In this document: in pieces, positions 43,512-52,343 of the stretch
Layout of the letters: the number at the start of each line of letters is the position of its first letter
How positions within the stretch are numbered: position 1 is the first letter of the stretch
Source: Pseudomonadota bacterium
GTDB lineage: Bacteria; Desulfobacterota; Desulfovibrionia; Desulfovibrionales; Desulfovibrionaceae
Assembly (NCBI GenBank): GCA_023411815.1
Contig: JAEYOJ010000066.1
Location: 1-64,000, forward strand
DNA length: 64,000 nt
Reading direction: 5' to 3'
Translations under genes and position numbers: made by a program
The notes under the pieces: model-generated
What the model saw: the letters and a program-made list of their open reading frames with translations, nothing else
Told to the model about the DNA's origin: nothing
Database searches by the model: none

Positions 43512-44759
43512 ATGGCCAAGAATTCGCATTTGCCCCCGGATCTCTGCTGCTCCTTCTGCGGCAAGGTCCAGGAAGAGGTGCAGCGCCTCATCGCCGGACC
43601 AGAGGTTTACATCTGCGATGAGTGCGTCTCGCTCTGCAACGAGATCATCGCCCAGGAATCCGTTTCCGAGGGCCTCGAGGACGGCCGCCTGCTTACCCCG
43701 CAGGAGATCATGGACCAGTTGGACGAGCATGTCATTGGCCAGGAGCAGGCCAAGAAGGTCCTTTCCGTGGCCGTGCACAACCATTATAAGCGTGTCTACT
43801 ACGCCGATTCCGTTGGCGAGGACGTGGAGATCGACAAGTCCAACATCCTGCTGCTCGGCCCCACGGGCTGCGGCAAGACCCTGTTGGCACAGACGCTGGC
43901 GCGCATCCTCAAGGTGCCTTTCGCCATCGCCGACGCCACGACCCTGACCGAGGCGGGCTATGTGGGCGAGGACGTGGAGAACATCCTGGTCCAGCTCCTG
44001 CAAAACGCGGATTATGATATCGAGGCCGCCAGCCGCGGCATCGTCTACATCGACGAAATCGACAAGATCGCGCGCAAGGGCGATTCGCCTTCCATCACCC
44101 GCGACGTGTCGGGCGAGGGCGTGCAGCAGGCCCTGCTCAAGATCATCGAGGGCACCGACGCCAACATACCGCCCAAGGGGGGCCGCAAGCATCCGCAGCA
44201 GGAGTTCATCCGCCTCAATACCTCGAACATCCTGTTCATCATGGGCGGCGCGTTCATCGGTCTGGAAAAGATCATCCAGCAGCGCATGCGCGGCGGGGCC
44301 ATGGGCTTCGGCGCCAAGGTCGAGGGCAAGCGCGAGCTGAGCATAAGCGAGCTCCTGCGCTTCGCGCACCCCAACGATCTGGTCAAGTTCGGCATGATTC
44401 CGGAGTTCGTGGGACGTGTGCCCGTGGTGACCTCCCTGAGAGATCTGGGCGAGGACGACCTGGTGCGCGTGCTCACCGAGCCCAAGAACGCGCTGGTCAA
44501 GCAGTACCAGAAGCTCTTCGAACTGGACAAGGTGCGGCTGCGCTTCACGGCCAACGCCCTGCGCGGCATCGCCCAGCAGGCCATTCTGCGCAAGACCGGT
44601 GCCCGAGGCCTGCGCAACGTGATGGAGAGCATCATGCTCGAAATCATGTTCCGCCTGCCTTCCATGACCGGGGTCAAGGAGTGCGTCATCAACAAGTCAG
44701 TGGTGGAGAAGGGTGTGGAGCCGTTGCTCTTCTATCATCAGGAAGCCAAGTCGGCCTAG
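43512..44759 (+). CDS. clpX: ATP-dependent Clp protease ATP-binding subunit ClpX
   Basis: A 415-residue AAA+ unfoldase. The N-terminal zinc-binding domain has CCSFCGK...CDECVSLCNEI (residues 12-41). Walker A GPTGCGKTLLAQTLA lies near 117, Walker B IVYIDEIDKIA near 180, the ClpP-binding IGF-type loop is absent by eye but the GFGAKV segment is at about 265, and sensor motif GARGLRNVMESIMLEIM is near 365. AGGAAAGAAG precedes the chosen ATG; the upstream open sequence is leader. About 200 bases separate it from clpP. Confidence 0.95.
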   Translation: MAKNSHLPPDLCCSFCGKVQEEVQRLIAGPEVYICDECVSLCNEIIAQESVSEGLEDGRLLTPQEIMDQLDEHVIGQEQAKKVLSVAVHNHYKRVYYADSVGEDVEIDKSNILLLGPTGCGKTLLAQTLARILKVPFAIADATTLTEAGYVGEDVENILVQLLQNADYDIEAASRGIVYIDEIDKIARKGDSPSITRDVSGEGVQQALLKIIEGTDANIPPKGGRKHPQQEFIRLNTSNILFIMGGAFIGLEKIIQQRMRGGAMGFGAKVEGKRELSISELLRFAHPNDLVKFGMIPEFVGRVPVVTSLRDLGEDDLVRVLTEPKNALVKQYQKLFELDKVRLRFTANALRGIAQQAILRKTGARGLRNVMESIMLEIMFRLPSMTGVKECVINKSVVEKGVEPLLFYHQEAKSA

Positions 44760-44799
44760 CCGGCACACGCGCAGCTCGACCCGCCTCAGAAGAATAAAG

Positions 44800-44834
44800 A
44801 AGGCCGCCGGTTTGACATATTCACCGGCGGCCTT
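44800..44834 (+). terminator. Hairpin between clpX and lon
   Basis: AAGGCCGCCGG / CCGGCGGCCTT, a perfect 11-bp stem with a 13-base loop, followed by AATAATC instead of T residues. It is probably a weak terminator or an mRNA-stability element. Confidence 0.5.
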
Positions 44835-44910
44835 AATAATCTGGAATCCCGGCTGTCTGCCGGCCTGCGGGTTCTCCCTCCCGCCGGTTCCAACGTCATC
44901 AGGAGGAGCG

Positions 44911-47373
44911 ATGTCCAAGTTTTTCTCCTTCGGAAACGATCCCTTCCAAGAACGGATCGAGCTGCCTATCATGTCGTTGCGCGAAGTGGTCATGTTTCCC
45001 AAGTCCATCGTGCCCTTGTTCGTGGGGCGCGAGGCGTCCATCAAGGCCATCGAGAACGCGCTGACCAAATACGACAAGAAGATATTCCTGGTCACCCAGA
45101 ACGTGCCCGAAAAGGAGCGCCCCGAGCCTGGGGATCTTTTCACCGTGGGCACTGTGAGCAAGATTCTTCAGCTTCTGAGACTGCCCGACGGCACCATCAA
45201 GGTGCTCTTCGAAGGGCTTCAGCGCGCAACATGGGACAAGGAAACGTACCGTTTCGACCCGGAGCATGAATACCCCATCGTCGAGACCGAGCCCATCCAG
45301 GACGACGATTCGGACACCCTGGAGGCTCAGGCTCTGGTGCGCGCCACTCACGAGGCCCTGGACAAGTACGCCAAGGTCAACAAGAAGCTGGCCCAGGAAA
45401 CCGTGACGGCCATGAATTCCCTGCACGCGCCGGGGCGGCTCGCCGATGCCATCATGCCGCACCTCAAGACCGAGTACGCCACCAAGCAGAAGGTCCTGGA
45501 GGAGATCGACCCCATCAAGCGACTGGAGGAAGCCTACGGGCTGCTCAATGCCGAGATCGAGATTTCGTCCCTGGAGAAGAAGATCAAGGGACGGGTCAAG
45601 TCGCAGATGGAGCAGAATCAGAAGGATTACTACCTGAACGAGCAGCTCAAGGCCATCACCAAGGAGATGGGCCGCGAGGAGGATCCGGTCACCGAGATCC
45701 TCGAGCTCGAAAAGCGCATGCGCGAGAAGAACATGCCCGAGGAGGCCCGAGAGAAGGGTCTGCGCGAGTGCAAGAAGCTCAAGCAGATTCCGCCCAGTTC
45801 GGCCGAGTACACCGTGGTCCGCAATTACGTGGACTGGATTCTCGACCTGCCCTGGAACGAGGTCAAGGAAACCCCTCTGGACATGGCCAAGGCGCGGGAG
45901 ATCCTGAACGAGGACCATTTCGGCCTGGAGAAGCCCAAGCAGCGCATCCTGGAATACCTGGCCGTGCAGAGCCTGGTGGGCACCCTCAAGGGTCCCATCC
46001 TCTGCTTCGTGGGGCCTCCGGGCGTGGGCAAGACTTCGCTGGCCAAATCCATCGCCAGGGCGACGGACCGCCCGTTCGTGCGTCTGTCCCTGGGAGGCGT
46101 GCGCGACGAAGCCGAGATCCGCGGTCACCGTCGCACCTACGTGGGTGCGTTGCCCGGCAAGATCATCCAGTCCCTCAAGCGGGTGAAGTACAACAACCCG
46201 GTGTTCATCCTCGACGAGGTCGACAAGATGAGCATGGATTTCCGCGGCGACCCCTCGGCCGCCCTGCTGGAAGTCCTGGACCCGGAGCAGAACTACGCCT
46301 TCGGCGACCACTACCTTGATCTGGATTACGATCTGTCGAAGATATTCTTCATTACCACGGCCAACAGCCTGCACTCCATCCCGGCGCCTCTGCGGGACCG
46401 CATGGAGATCATCGAGCTGCCCGGCTACCTGGAGACGGAGAAACGCCAGATCGCGCGCAGCTTCCTGCTGCCCAAGCAGATCAAGCAGCATGGGCTTACG
46501 GAGGAAAACCTCTCCCTGGCCGACGACGCGATGCTCGAGGTCATCCGCCGGTATACCAAGGAAGCGGGGGTGCGCAGCCTGGAGCGCGAACTGGCCAGCG
46601 TTTGCCGCAAGACGGCCATGAAGCTCGTCGAAGAGGGCGACAAGAGCATGGCCGTGCAGGTCACGGCGCACAACCTCCAGTCCATCCTGGGCGTGCCCAA
46701 GTTCCGCTACGGCGAGAAGGAGGAGACGCCCCAGGTCGGAATGACCATGGGCCTGGCCTACACCGAGTTGGGCGGCGAACTGCTCACGGTGGAGACCGCG
46801 CTCATGCCCGGCGCGGGCAAGGTGGAGATCACCGGCAAGCTGGGCGAGGTCATGCAGGAGTCGGCCCGCGCGGCCCTGTCCTACGTGCGCTCGCGCTCGG
46901 ACATGTTCGGCCTCAAGCCCGACTTCTACAAGAGCGTGGACATCCACATCCACGTGCCCGAGGGCGCGGTGCCCAAGGATGGCCCCAGCGCAGGCGTGAC
47001 CCTGGCCACTTCCGTTGTCTCGGCGCTGGTCAACCTGCCCGTGCGTAACGACCTGGCCATGACCGGTGAGATCACCCTGCGCGGGCGCGTGCTGCCCATC
47101 GGCGGCCTGCGCGAGAAGCTCCTGGCGGCGCACCGCGGCCTCATCACCACGGTGCTCATCCCCAAGGACAACGCCAAGGACCTAAAGGACGTGCCCGAGG
47201 ATATCCTCACGGACCTGGAGATCATTCAGGTCGAAAACATGGACGATGTCCTGGACAAGGCGCTGGCCTGCGGCGAGGGTTCTCCTCGCGCCTTGTTTTG
47301 TTCCACCGAGGAGGTGCAGCCTATAGCCAGCACGCTCCTGAAGGATGGAGTGCAGGCGCGCAGGGCACATTAG
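44911..47373 (+). CDS. lon: Endopeptidase Lon
   Basis: An 820-residue ATP-dependent protease with all Lon domains. The N-terminal substrate domain (LPIMSLREVVMFPKSIVPLFVGR) is followed by AAA+ with Walker A GPPGVGKTSLAKSIA near residue 370. The protease domain has catalytic Ser693 in PKDGPSAGV and Lys736 in GGLREKLLAAHR. AGGAGGAGCG precedes the ATG. It follows clpX on the same strand behind a hairpin and so may also have its own promoter. A strong terminator lies downstream. Confidence 0.96.
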   Translation: MSKFFSFGNDPFQERIELPIMSLREVVMFPKSIVPLFVGREASIKAIENALTKYDKKIFLVTQNVPEKERPEPGDLFTVGTVSKILQLLRLPDGTIKVLFEGLQRATWDKETYRFDPEHEYPIVETEPIQDDDSDTLEAQALVRATHEALDKYAKVNKKLAQETVTAMNSLHAPGRLADAIMPHLKTEYATKQKVLEEIDPIKRLEEAYGLLNAEIEISSLEKKIKGRVKSQMEQNQKDYYLNEQLKAITKEMGREEDPVTEILELEKRMREKNMPEEAREKGLRECKKLKQIPPSSAEYTVVRNYVDWILDLPWNEVKETPLDMAKAREILNEDHFGLEKPKQRILEYLAVQSLVGTLKGPILCFVGPPGVGKTSLAKSIARATDRPFVRLSLGGVRDEAEIRGHRRTYVGALPGKIIQSLKRVKYNNPVFILDEVDKMSMDFRGDPSAALLEVLDPEQNYAFGDHYLDLDYDLSKIFFITTANSLHSIPAPLRDRMEIIELPGYLETEKRQIARSFLLPKQIKQHGLTEENLSLADDAMLEVIRRYTKEAGVRSLERELASVCRKTAMKLVEEGDKSMAVQVTAHNLQSILGVPKFRYGEKEETPQVGMTMGLAYTELGGELLTVETALMPGAGKVEITGKLGEVMQESARAALSYVRSRSDMFGLKPDFYKSVDIHIHVPEGAVPKDGPSAGVTLATSVVSALVNLPVRNDLAMTGEITLRGRVLPIGGLREKLLAAHRGLITTVLIPKDNAKDLKDVPEDILTDLEIIQVENMDDVLDKALACGEGSPRALFCSTEEVQPIASTLLKDGVQARRAH

Positions 47374-47386
47374 AAAAGAGAATAGC

Positions 47387-47444
47387 TGGAGAGGGGCGCT
47401 GTCCCTCTCCAGACCTCACCCTGCCAGGGGCGACGCGCCCCTGG
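47387..47444. repeat. Dispersed hairpin repeats after lon
   Basis: Two adjacent inverted repeats: CTGGAGAGGG/CCCTCTCCAG, and CCAGGGGCG/CGCCCCTGG followed by ACCCGCG. The second module recurs nearly unchanged at 53791-53820 after argH. Confidence 0.7.
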
Positions 47445-47468
47445 ACCCGCGAGTTGTTAGCAGTAGAA

Positions 47469-47502
47469 AAAAGGCCGGAAGCCATGTGGCTTCCGGCCTT
47501 TT
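47469..47502. terminator. Bidirectional terminator between lon and the cyclophilin gene
   Basis: AAAAGGCCGGAAGCC / GGCTTCCGGCCTTTT, a perfect 15-bp stem with an ATGT loop, usable from both sides. Confidence 0.9.
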
Positions 47503-47527
47503 ATGCTTCAGGAAAGCAGCCGGCAGG

Positions 47528-48118
47528 CTACTTCTTCTCTTCGACCACCGTGGCCTTGTTGATGACCACCGGCATGACCGGCACGTCCTGATGGAAGCCG
47601 CGGTTGCCCGTGGCTACGGCCTTGATGGCGTCCACCACGTCCTTGCCCTCGACCACCTTGCCGAACACGGCGTAGCCCCAGCCCTGCATGGACTTGGACT
47701 TGTGGTTCAGAAAGCTGTTGTCCTTGACGTTGATGAAGAACTGCGCAGTGGCCGAGTGCGGGTCGTTGGTGCGGGCCATGGCAACGGTGTAGGCGTCGTT
47801 CATCAGGCCGTTGTCGGCCTCGTTCTGGATGGGCTCGTGGGTGGATTTCTCATTCATGTTCTTGTCCATGCCGCCGCCCTGGATCATGAACCCGTTGATA
47901 ACCCGATGGAAGATGGTGCCGTCGTAATGGCCTTCGCGCACGTAGCGCAGGAAGTTTTCCGTGGTCCTGGGGGCCTTTTCGGCATCCAGTTCCAGGACGA
48001 TGTCGCCCATGCTCGTTTCAAGCTTCACCATGGGATGGCTCCTCTTTTCCGCCGCCGACGCCGGGCCGGCCAGCAGGGTGGCGAGCAGCGCAAGGGCGAT
48101 CAGGTATGCAAGGCGCAT
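47528..48118 (-). CDS. ppiA: Periplasmic peptidyl-prolyl cis-trans isomerase (cyclophilin)
   Basis: A 196-residue cyclophilin with a cleavable signal peptide (MRLAYLIALALLATLLAGPASA). The fold signature follows: MVKLETSMGDIVLELD, FLRYVREGHYDGTIFHRVINGFMIQGGG and SATAQFFINVKDN. The catalytic region FHRV and QFFINV is present. GAGGAGCCTCC precedes the ATG. It assists folding of exported proteins. It follows the YchJ-like gene by 41 bases on the same strand. Confidence 0.93.
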   Translation of the reverse strand: MRLAYLIALALLATLLAGPASAAEKRSHPMVKLETSMGDIVLELDAEKAPRTTENFLRYVREGHYDGTIFHRVINGFMIQGGGMDKNMNEKSTHEPIQNEADNGLMNDAYTVAMARTNDPHSATAQFFINVKDNSFLNHKSKSMQGWGYAVFGKVVEGKDVVDAIKAVATGNRGFHQDVPVMPVVINKATVVEEKK

Positions 48119-48159
48119 GGAGGCTCCTCGCTGTTGATGGTTGAACCGCGGCAGGTTCG

Positions 48160-48642
48160 TTAGCCGCAGCACTTCTTGAACTTCTTGCCGCTGCCGCAGG
48201 GGCAGGGATCGTTGCGGCCGATCTTGGGCGACTCGCGGCGGTAGGTCGTCTGGCCTCTGACTTCGCCGTCAACGTAGTACCACATGCCGTCCTGCTTCTG
48301 GAAAACAGCCTTTTCCTCGAATTCCTGGGGCTTCCCGTTCACAGTGTAGCGGGCGATGAAGTGGACCAGGCCCTTCTCCCCGCTCGCCTCGAGATCCGAA
48401 GTGACTATTTCCACGCCCGGCCATTCCGCGGCCTTCGCCCATTGGCGCACTGCCTGCTCGTCGAAATCCTGTCGGGTGCCGGGCAGGAGCGACTCGCGCA
48501 GGAAATCGATATCCTGTACGGCAAAAGCGGTGTACCTGGCGCGCATGAGCGCTTCGGGGCTGACAGCTTTGGACTGGTCCTTGAGTACGGGTTCGCAGCA
48601 TTCGGCGAATTCCTTGCCTGATGCGCAGGGACAAAGGCTCAT
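48160..48642 (-). CDS. YchJ-like SEC-C motif protein
   Basis: A 160-residue protein of the YchJ/UPF0225 type, with SEC-C zinc motifs at both ends: CPCASGKEFAECCEP at the N-terminus and CPCGSGKKFKKCCG at the C-terminus. The central NTF2-like domain carries ALMRARYTAFAVQDIDFL. SEC-C tails, as in SecA, bind zinc and can contact SecB or ribosomes; the role of YchJ itself is not settled. GGAGCATGAC precedes the ATG. Confidence 0.9.
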   Translation of the reverse strand: MSLCPCASGKEFAECCEPVLKDQSKAVSPEALMRARYTAFAVQDIDFLRESLLPGTRQDFDEQAVRQWAKAAEWPGVEIVTSDLEASGEKGLVHFIARYTVNGKPQEFEEKAVFQKQDGMWYYVDGEVRGQTTYRRESPKIGRNDPCPCGSGKKFKKCCG

Positions 48643-48744
48643 GTCATGCTCCGTGGCCGCGCGGTATAAGGCGCGGCTATTGCGGTTGAAGTTTCCCCAC
48701 AAGGAATGAGTCTGTATCGCCTTGGGCAGCCGCAGTCAAATGCG

Positions 48745-49428
48745 TTACTGCTTCGCCGGGCTTGCGAGTTTGCGCTGCCTAGCGTTGAGGCCTTGGGCAT
48801 CCAGGCCACGGCCTGCGTCGTAGACTCCCACCACGTCATCGATGCGCTTTGCGCCGCGGGCGCGGCGGAAGTAACGGCGGATGTTCAGGAAGTCCGATTC
48901 ATAACCCCCCTCGCTGCCCCAGCCTTGGCAGCGATCGACCACAAGGTCGCGGGACAGGCACAGACAAAGCGGATCGATGTTGCCTTGGCGCAAAGCCACT
49001 TCGGCGCTGCCGGCATCATCGGGACGGGGCAGGTGGGGGATGTCGAATGCCAGTGACGTGTCGACTCGCGCGATGATGAATTCGTTGCGCAGATGCGGCA
49101 AATAAGCGGCGAATGCGCCCGGAAGAAGCGCATTGTCGTCATCCACGAACAGCACATGCCTGCCTCGGGCCGCGTGCAACAGGTGATGGCGTATGTGGTT
49201 GCCGAAATTGCCTTGGTGCGGGAAGTCTATGAAGCTGGCCGGGAACGACGTATCGGGCCGCGTTCCGCCTTTGCCGTCGAAGCCGACCAGGTGTTCCACC
49301 TGCCCGCGTTGCAGCAGATTCCGCCGCTCGGCCTCCAGGGCGGCGGCTTCGACGCTGCCGACTGCGTGGGCCAGGGCCAGGGGCCGGTCCACATGGCTTG
49401 GGGTGATGACGGAAAACAGAATTTCCAT
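48745..49428 (-). CDS. Glycosyltransferase family 2
   Basis: A 227-residue GT-A fold transferase. The N-terminus MEILFSVITPSHVDRPLALAHAVGSV is the usual nucleotide-sugar start, and the metal-binding motif is LFVDDDNALLPGAFAAYL near residue 95. A YESDFLNIRRYFRRA segment lies near 175. It is shorter than most GT2 enzymes and lacks membrane segments. GGAGCAGTC precedes the ATG. It is followed on the same strand, after about 100 bases, by the YchJ-like gene. The acceptor is unknown. Confidence 0.8.
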   Translation of the reverse strand: MEILFSVITPSHVDRPLALAHAVGSVEAAALEAERRNLLQRGQVEHLVGFDGKGGTRPDTSFPASFIDFPHQGNFGNHIRHHLLHAARGRHVLFVDDDNALLPGAFAAYLPHLRNEFIIARVDTSLAFDIPHLPRPDDAGSAEVALRQGNIDPLCLCLSRDLVVDRCQGWGSEGGYESDFLNIRRYFRRARGAKRIDDVVGVYDAGRGLDAQGLNARQRKLASPAKQ

Positions 49429-49656
49429 GACTGCTCCAGTGCATACTGCTTGGCGCTCGATAGCAATAGCGATGCCAGGGACAAGAGGGAAAGTAAACAT
49501 GCCGAAAGGCGGCGATGCCTTTGGTCCGCATGCGGCGGCCCGCGTCGAGCATGTCTGCCCGGCGGACTGGGGCCTATCCATCCTGGCCCGAAGTTGTCAT
49601 CGGCTCCGGAAAGGGCGCCGCACGCGTTCGGAAGCAAGATCGTGTACGCAAAAGGC

Positions 49657-49685
49657 TTTACATCCTTCTACCCCACGGCTAAATT
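49657..49685 (+). promoter_or_regulatory. Sigma-70 promoter for argF-argG
   Basis: TTTACA, 17 bases, TAAATT, ending 57 bases before the argF start. The upstream 230 bases back to the divergent GT2 gene hold no gene. I could not identify an ArgR box. Confidence 0.5.
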
Positions 49686-49742
49686 TCATCTTTTCTTGAT
49701 GCGCATCGGCGCATCGCGTCATTTTCGCCCCTGGAGTGCGCC

Positions 49743-50720
49743 ATGCCCAATCAGTGGAAACACTTTCTCGACATTCTCGACATGCCCAAATCTCAATCCT
49801 GGGCCCTGGTCACACGGGCCAAGGAGATGAAGGACACCAACCACAGAAGCCAGATCCTGGCCGGCAAGGTGCTGGTCATGATCTTCGAAAAGGCTTCCAC
49901 CCGCACGCGCCTGTCCTTCGAAATGGCCGTGCGCCACCTGGGCGGCGACACCATCTTCATGACTCCCAACGAGTCACAGCTCGGCCGCAGCGAACCCCTC
50001 AAGGACACGTCCCGCGTCATCTCGCGCTACTGCGCGGGCATGATCGTGCGCACCTTCGGCCAGGAAAAGCTCGAGGAGCTGGCCGAGTACGCCAGTGTGC
50101 CGGTGGTCAACGCCCTGTCCGACCTCCATCATCCCTGCCAGGTGCTCAGCGACCTGCTGACCATGTACGAGCGCACCCCGTCTTTCAAGGACCTCAAGGT
50201 GGCCTGGATAGGCGACGGCAACAACATGGCCCATTCGTGGATCAATGCGGCCATCTACTTCCCGTTCTACCTTTCCATGGCCGTGCCCAAGGGTTTCGAG
50301 CCCGACGCGGGCATTCTTAACAAGGCCCTGCAACTCGGCGCGCGAATTCATGTTTCCCATGATCCCAAGCTGGCCATGGACGGTGTGCACTACGTGAACA
50401 CCGACGTCTGGGCGTCCATGGGCCAGGAGCGCGAGCAGGGCGCCCGCTCCAAGCCTTTTGCTAATTTCCAGGTCAATGACGATCTGCTCAAGCTGGCCGA
50501 CCCCAAGGTCAAGGTCATGCACTGCCTGCCGGCCCACCGCGGCGAGGAGATCACGGACGAGGTCATGGAAGGGCCGGCCTCCATCGTCTGGGATCAGGCC
50601 GAAAATCGCCTGCACATGCAGAAGGCCATCCTCGAATGGGCTTACGGCCATGCGCCCGAGTCCACGGCCAGGGAATTCGTGGACGACCGTCCCGGTCCGA
50701 AGCCGATCCATACGATCTAG
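49743..50720 (+). CDS. argF: Ornithine carbamoyltransferase
   Basis: A 325-residue enzyme making citrulline from ornithine and carbamoyl phosphate. The carbamoyl phosphate motif FEKASTRTRLSFE lies near residue 50. HHPCQVLSDLLTMYE is near 130, and the ornithine-loop motif MHCLPAHRGEEITDEV near 260. It lies 43 bases before argG and is likely co-transcribed with it; argH follows. Confidence 0.95.
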   Translation: MPNQWKHFLDILDMPKSQSWALVTRAKEMKDTNHRSQILAGKVLVMIFEKASTRTRLSFEMAVRHLGGDTIFMTPNESQLGRSEPLKDTSRVISRYCAGMIVRTFGQEKLEELAEYASVPVVNALSDLHHPCQVLSDLLTMYERTPSFKDLKVAWIGDGNNMAHSWINAAIYFPFYLSMAVPKGFEPDAGILNKALQLGARIHVSHDPKLAMDGVHYVNTDVWASMGQEREQGARSKPFANFQVNDDLLKLADPKVKVMHCLPAHRGEEITDEVMEGPASIVWDQAENRLHMQKAILEWAYGHAPESTAREFVDDRPGPKPIHTI

Positions 50721-50763
50721 TTTATAAGCCTGTAAGCCGCACATTCAGAGCACGAGGTTCTAT

Positions 50764-51960
50764 ATGAGCGATATCCGGAAAGTCGTTCTAGCCTACTCCG
50801 GAGGCCTGGACACCTCCATCATCCTCAAGTGGATCAAGATGACCTACAACTGCGAGGTCGTCACCTTCACTGCCGACCTGGGCCAGGAAGAGGAGCTGGA
50901 CGGCCTGGAGGACAAGGCCAAGAAGACCGGAGCGACCAAGGCCTATGTCGAGGATCTGCAGGAAGAGTTCGCCCGCGATTTCATCTTCCCCATGATGCGT
51001 GCCGGGGCACTGTACGAAGGGCGCTACCTGCTGGGCACGTCCATCGCCCGGCCGCTCATCGCCAAGCGCATGGTCGAGATCGCTCTGGCGGAGGGTGCCC
51101 AGGCCGTGGCCCACGGCGCCACGGGCAAGGGCAATGACCAGGTGCGCTTCGAGCTGACCACCATGGCCCTGGCCCCACAGCTCAAGACCATCGCGCCTTG
51201 GCGCGAATGGGCGTTCAAGTCGCGCACCGATCTGGTCAACTTCGCCAAGGAACATGGCATTCCCGTGCCCGTGACCAAGGAGAAGCCCTACAGCTGCGAC
51301 CGCAACCTCCTGCACCTGTCCTTCGAGGGCGGCGAGTTGGAGGACCCCTGGCTGGAGGCCGGTCCGGCCTCATACCTGCTCAGCGTCCCGCCCGAGAAGG
51401 CCCCGGACCAGGCCGAGGTCATCGAACTGGGCTTCGAGGCAGGCAATCCCGTGAGCATCAACGGCGAGCAGCTCTCTCCCGCCGCGATCATCAAGAGGCT
51501 CAATAAGCTGGGCGGCAAGCACGGCGTGGGCCGCCTGGACATGGTCGAGAACCGCTTCGTGGGCATGAAGTCCCGTGGCGTGTACGAGACGCCCGGCGGA
51601 ACCATCATCCATGCCGCGCATCGCGATCTGGAGAGCCTGACCCTGGATCGCGAGGTCATGCACATGCGCGACTCGCTCATCCCGCGCTACGCCGAGATGG
51701 TCTATTACGGCTTCTGGTTCTCGCCCGAGCGCGAGACCCTGCAGACCATGATCGACAAGACCCAGGAGAAGGTCACCGGCACGGTGCGCGTGAAGCTCTA
51801 CAAGGGCGGCGTCTACCCCGTGGCCCGCAAGTCGCCCTATTCGCTCTACAACAGCGCCCTGGCCACCTTCGAGGAAGACGTGGTCTACGACCAGAAGGAC
51901 GCGGCCGGCTTCATCCGACTGCAGGGCCTGCGCGTGCGCGGCTTCAAGATGATGAAGTAG
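50764..51960 (+). CDS. argG: Argininosuccinate synthase
   Basis: A 398-residue ATP-dependent enzyme joining citrulline and aspartate. The N-terminal PP-loop is VVLAYSGGLDTSIILKW. GATGKGNDQVRFEL near residue 118 binds citrulline/ATP, and KEKPYSCDRNLLHLSFE lies near 175. Full length for the type I family. It precedes a large perfect inverted repeat that may end the argF-argG transcript. Confidence 0.96.
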   Translation: MSDIRKVVLAYSGGLDTSIILKWIKMTYNCEVVTFTADLGQEEELDGLEDKAKKTGATKAYVEDLQEEFARDFIFPMMRAGALYEGRYLLGTSIARPLIAKRMVEIALAEGAQAVAHGATGKGNDQVRFELTTMALAPQLKTIAPWREWAFKSRTDLVNFAKEHGIPVPVTKEKPYSCDRNLLHLSFEGGELEDPWLEAGPASYLLSVPPEKAPDQAEVIELGFEAGNPVSINGEQLSPAAIIKRLNKLGGKHGVGRLDMVENRFVGMKSRGVYETPGGTIIHAAHRDLESLTLDREVMHMRDSLIPRYAEMVYYGFWFSPERETLQTMIDKTQEKVTGTVRVKLYKGGVYPVARKSPYSLYNSALATFEEDVVYDQKDAAGFIRLQGLRVRGFKMMK

Positions 51961-52341
51961 TCAAGATGCCTCCGGCGGCCGGGCCCTCAAGACAAGGAGG
52001 GTTCTCCCGGACCCCATTCTCTGCGGCCGGAAGCGCTGCCCCGGCAAAGCCCCGGCAGCGCTTCCGGCCGCAACGCGAGCAACTGCCTCGGAAGCCTTTT
52101 GCGCCAACGCTCCGCGCCGGAATGGCTTCGTTTCGTAAAAGAAAGCCCGAGGAGCATTCCTTCGGCACACATATATTTCTCGACGTGTCTTTATTATAAC
52201 CCAAGGCGGCTGATTCCGGAATATGACGATCGCCGCCTTTCAGGCCTCGCAAGAAACCAAAAAGCTTAGGAAGGGGGTGGGGTCCGGGGAGGGGAGAACC
52301 CTTCTCGAAGGGTTTCCCCTCCCCGGCCGCCGGAGGCATAT
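51961..52341. repeat. Repeat-rich argG-argH spacer
   Basis: This 380-base spacer contains GATGCCTCCGGCGGCC at about 51964 and a 19-bp perfect inverted repeat (TGCGGCCGGAAGCGCTGCC, 52022-52040, with its complement at 52054-52072). It ends with a complete reverse-oriented element, 52276-52341: a 17-bp stem GGGGAGGGGAGAACCCTT/AAGGGTTTCCCCTCCCC with a CTCG loop, then GGCCGCCGGAGGCAT. No protein gene was seen; short open frames reflect GC bias. Confidence 0.75.
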
Positions 52342-52343
52342 CC

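Noticed and set aside
44899..47133. A 744-codon minus-strand open frame opposite lon
   Set aside because: Mirror frame of lon; repetitive His/Gly/Leu composition typical of antisense to GC-rich genes.
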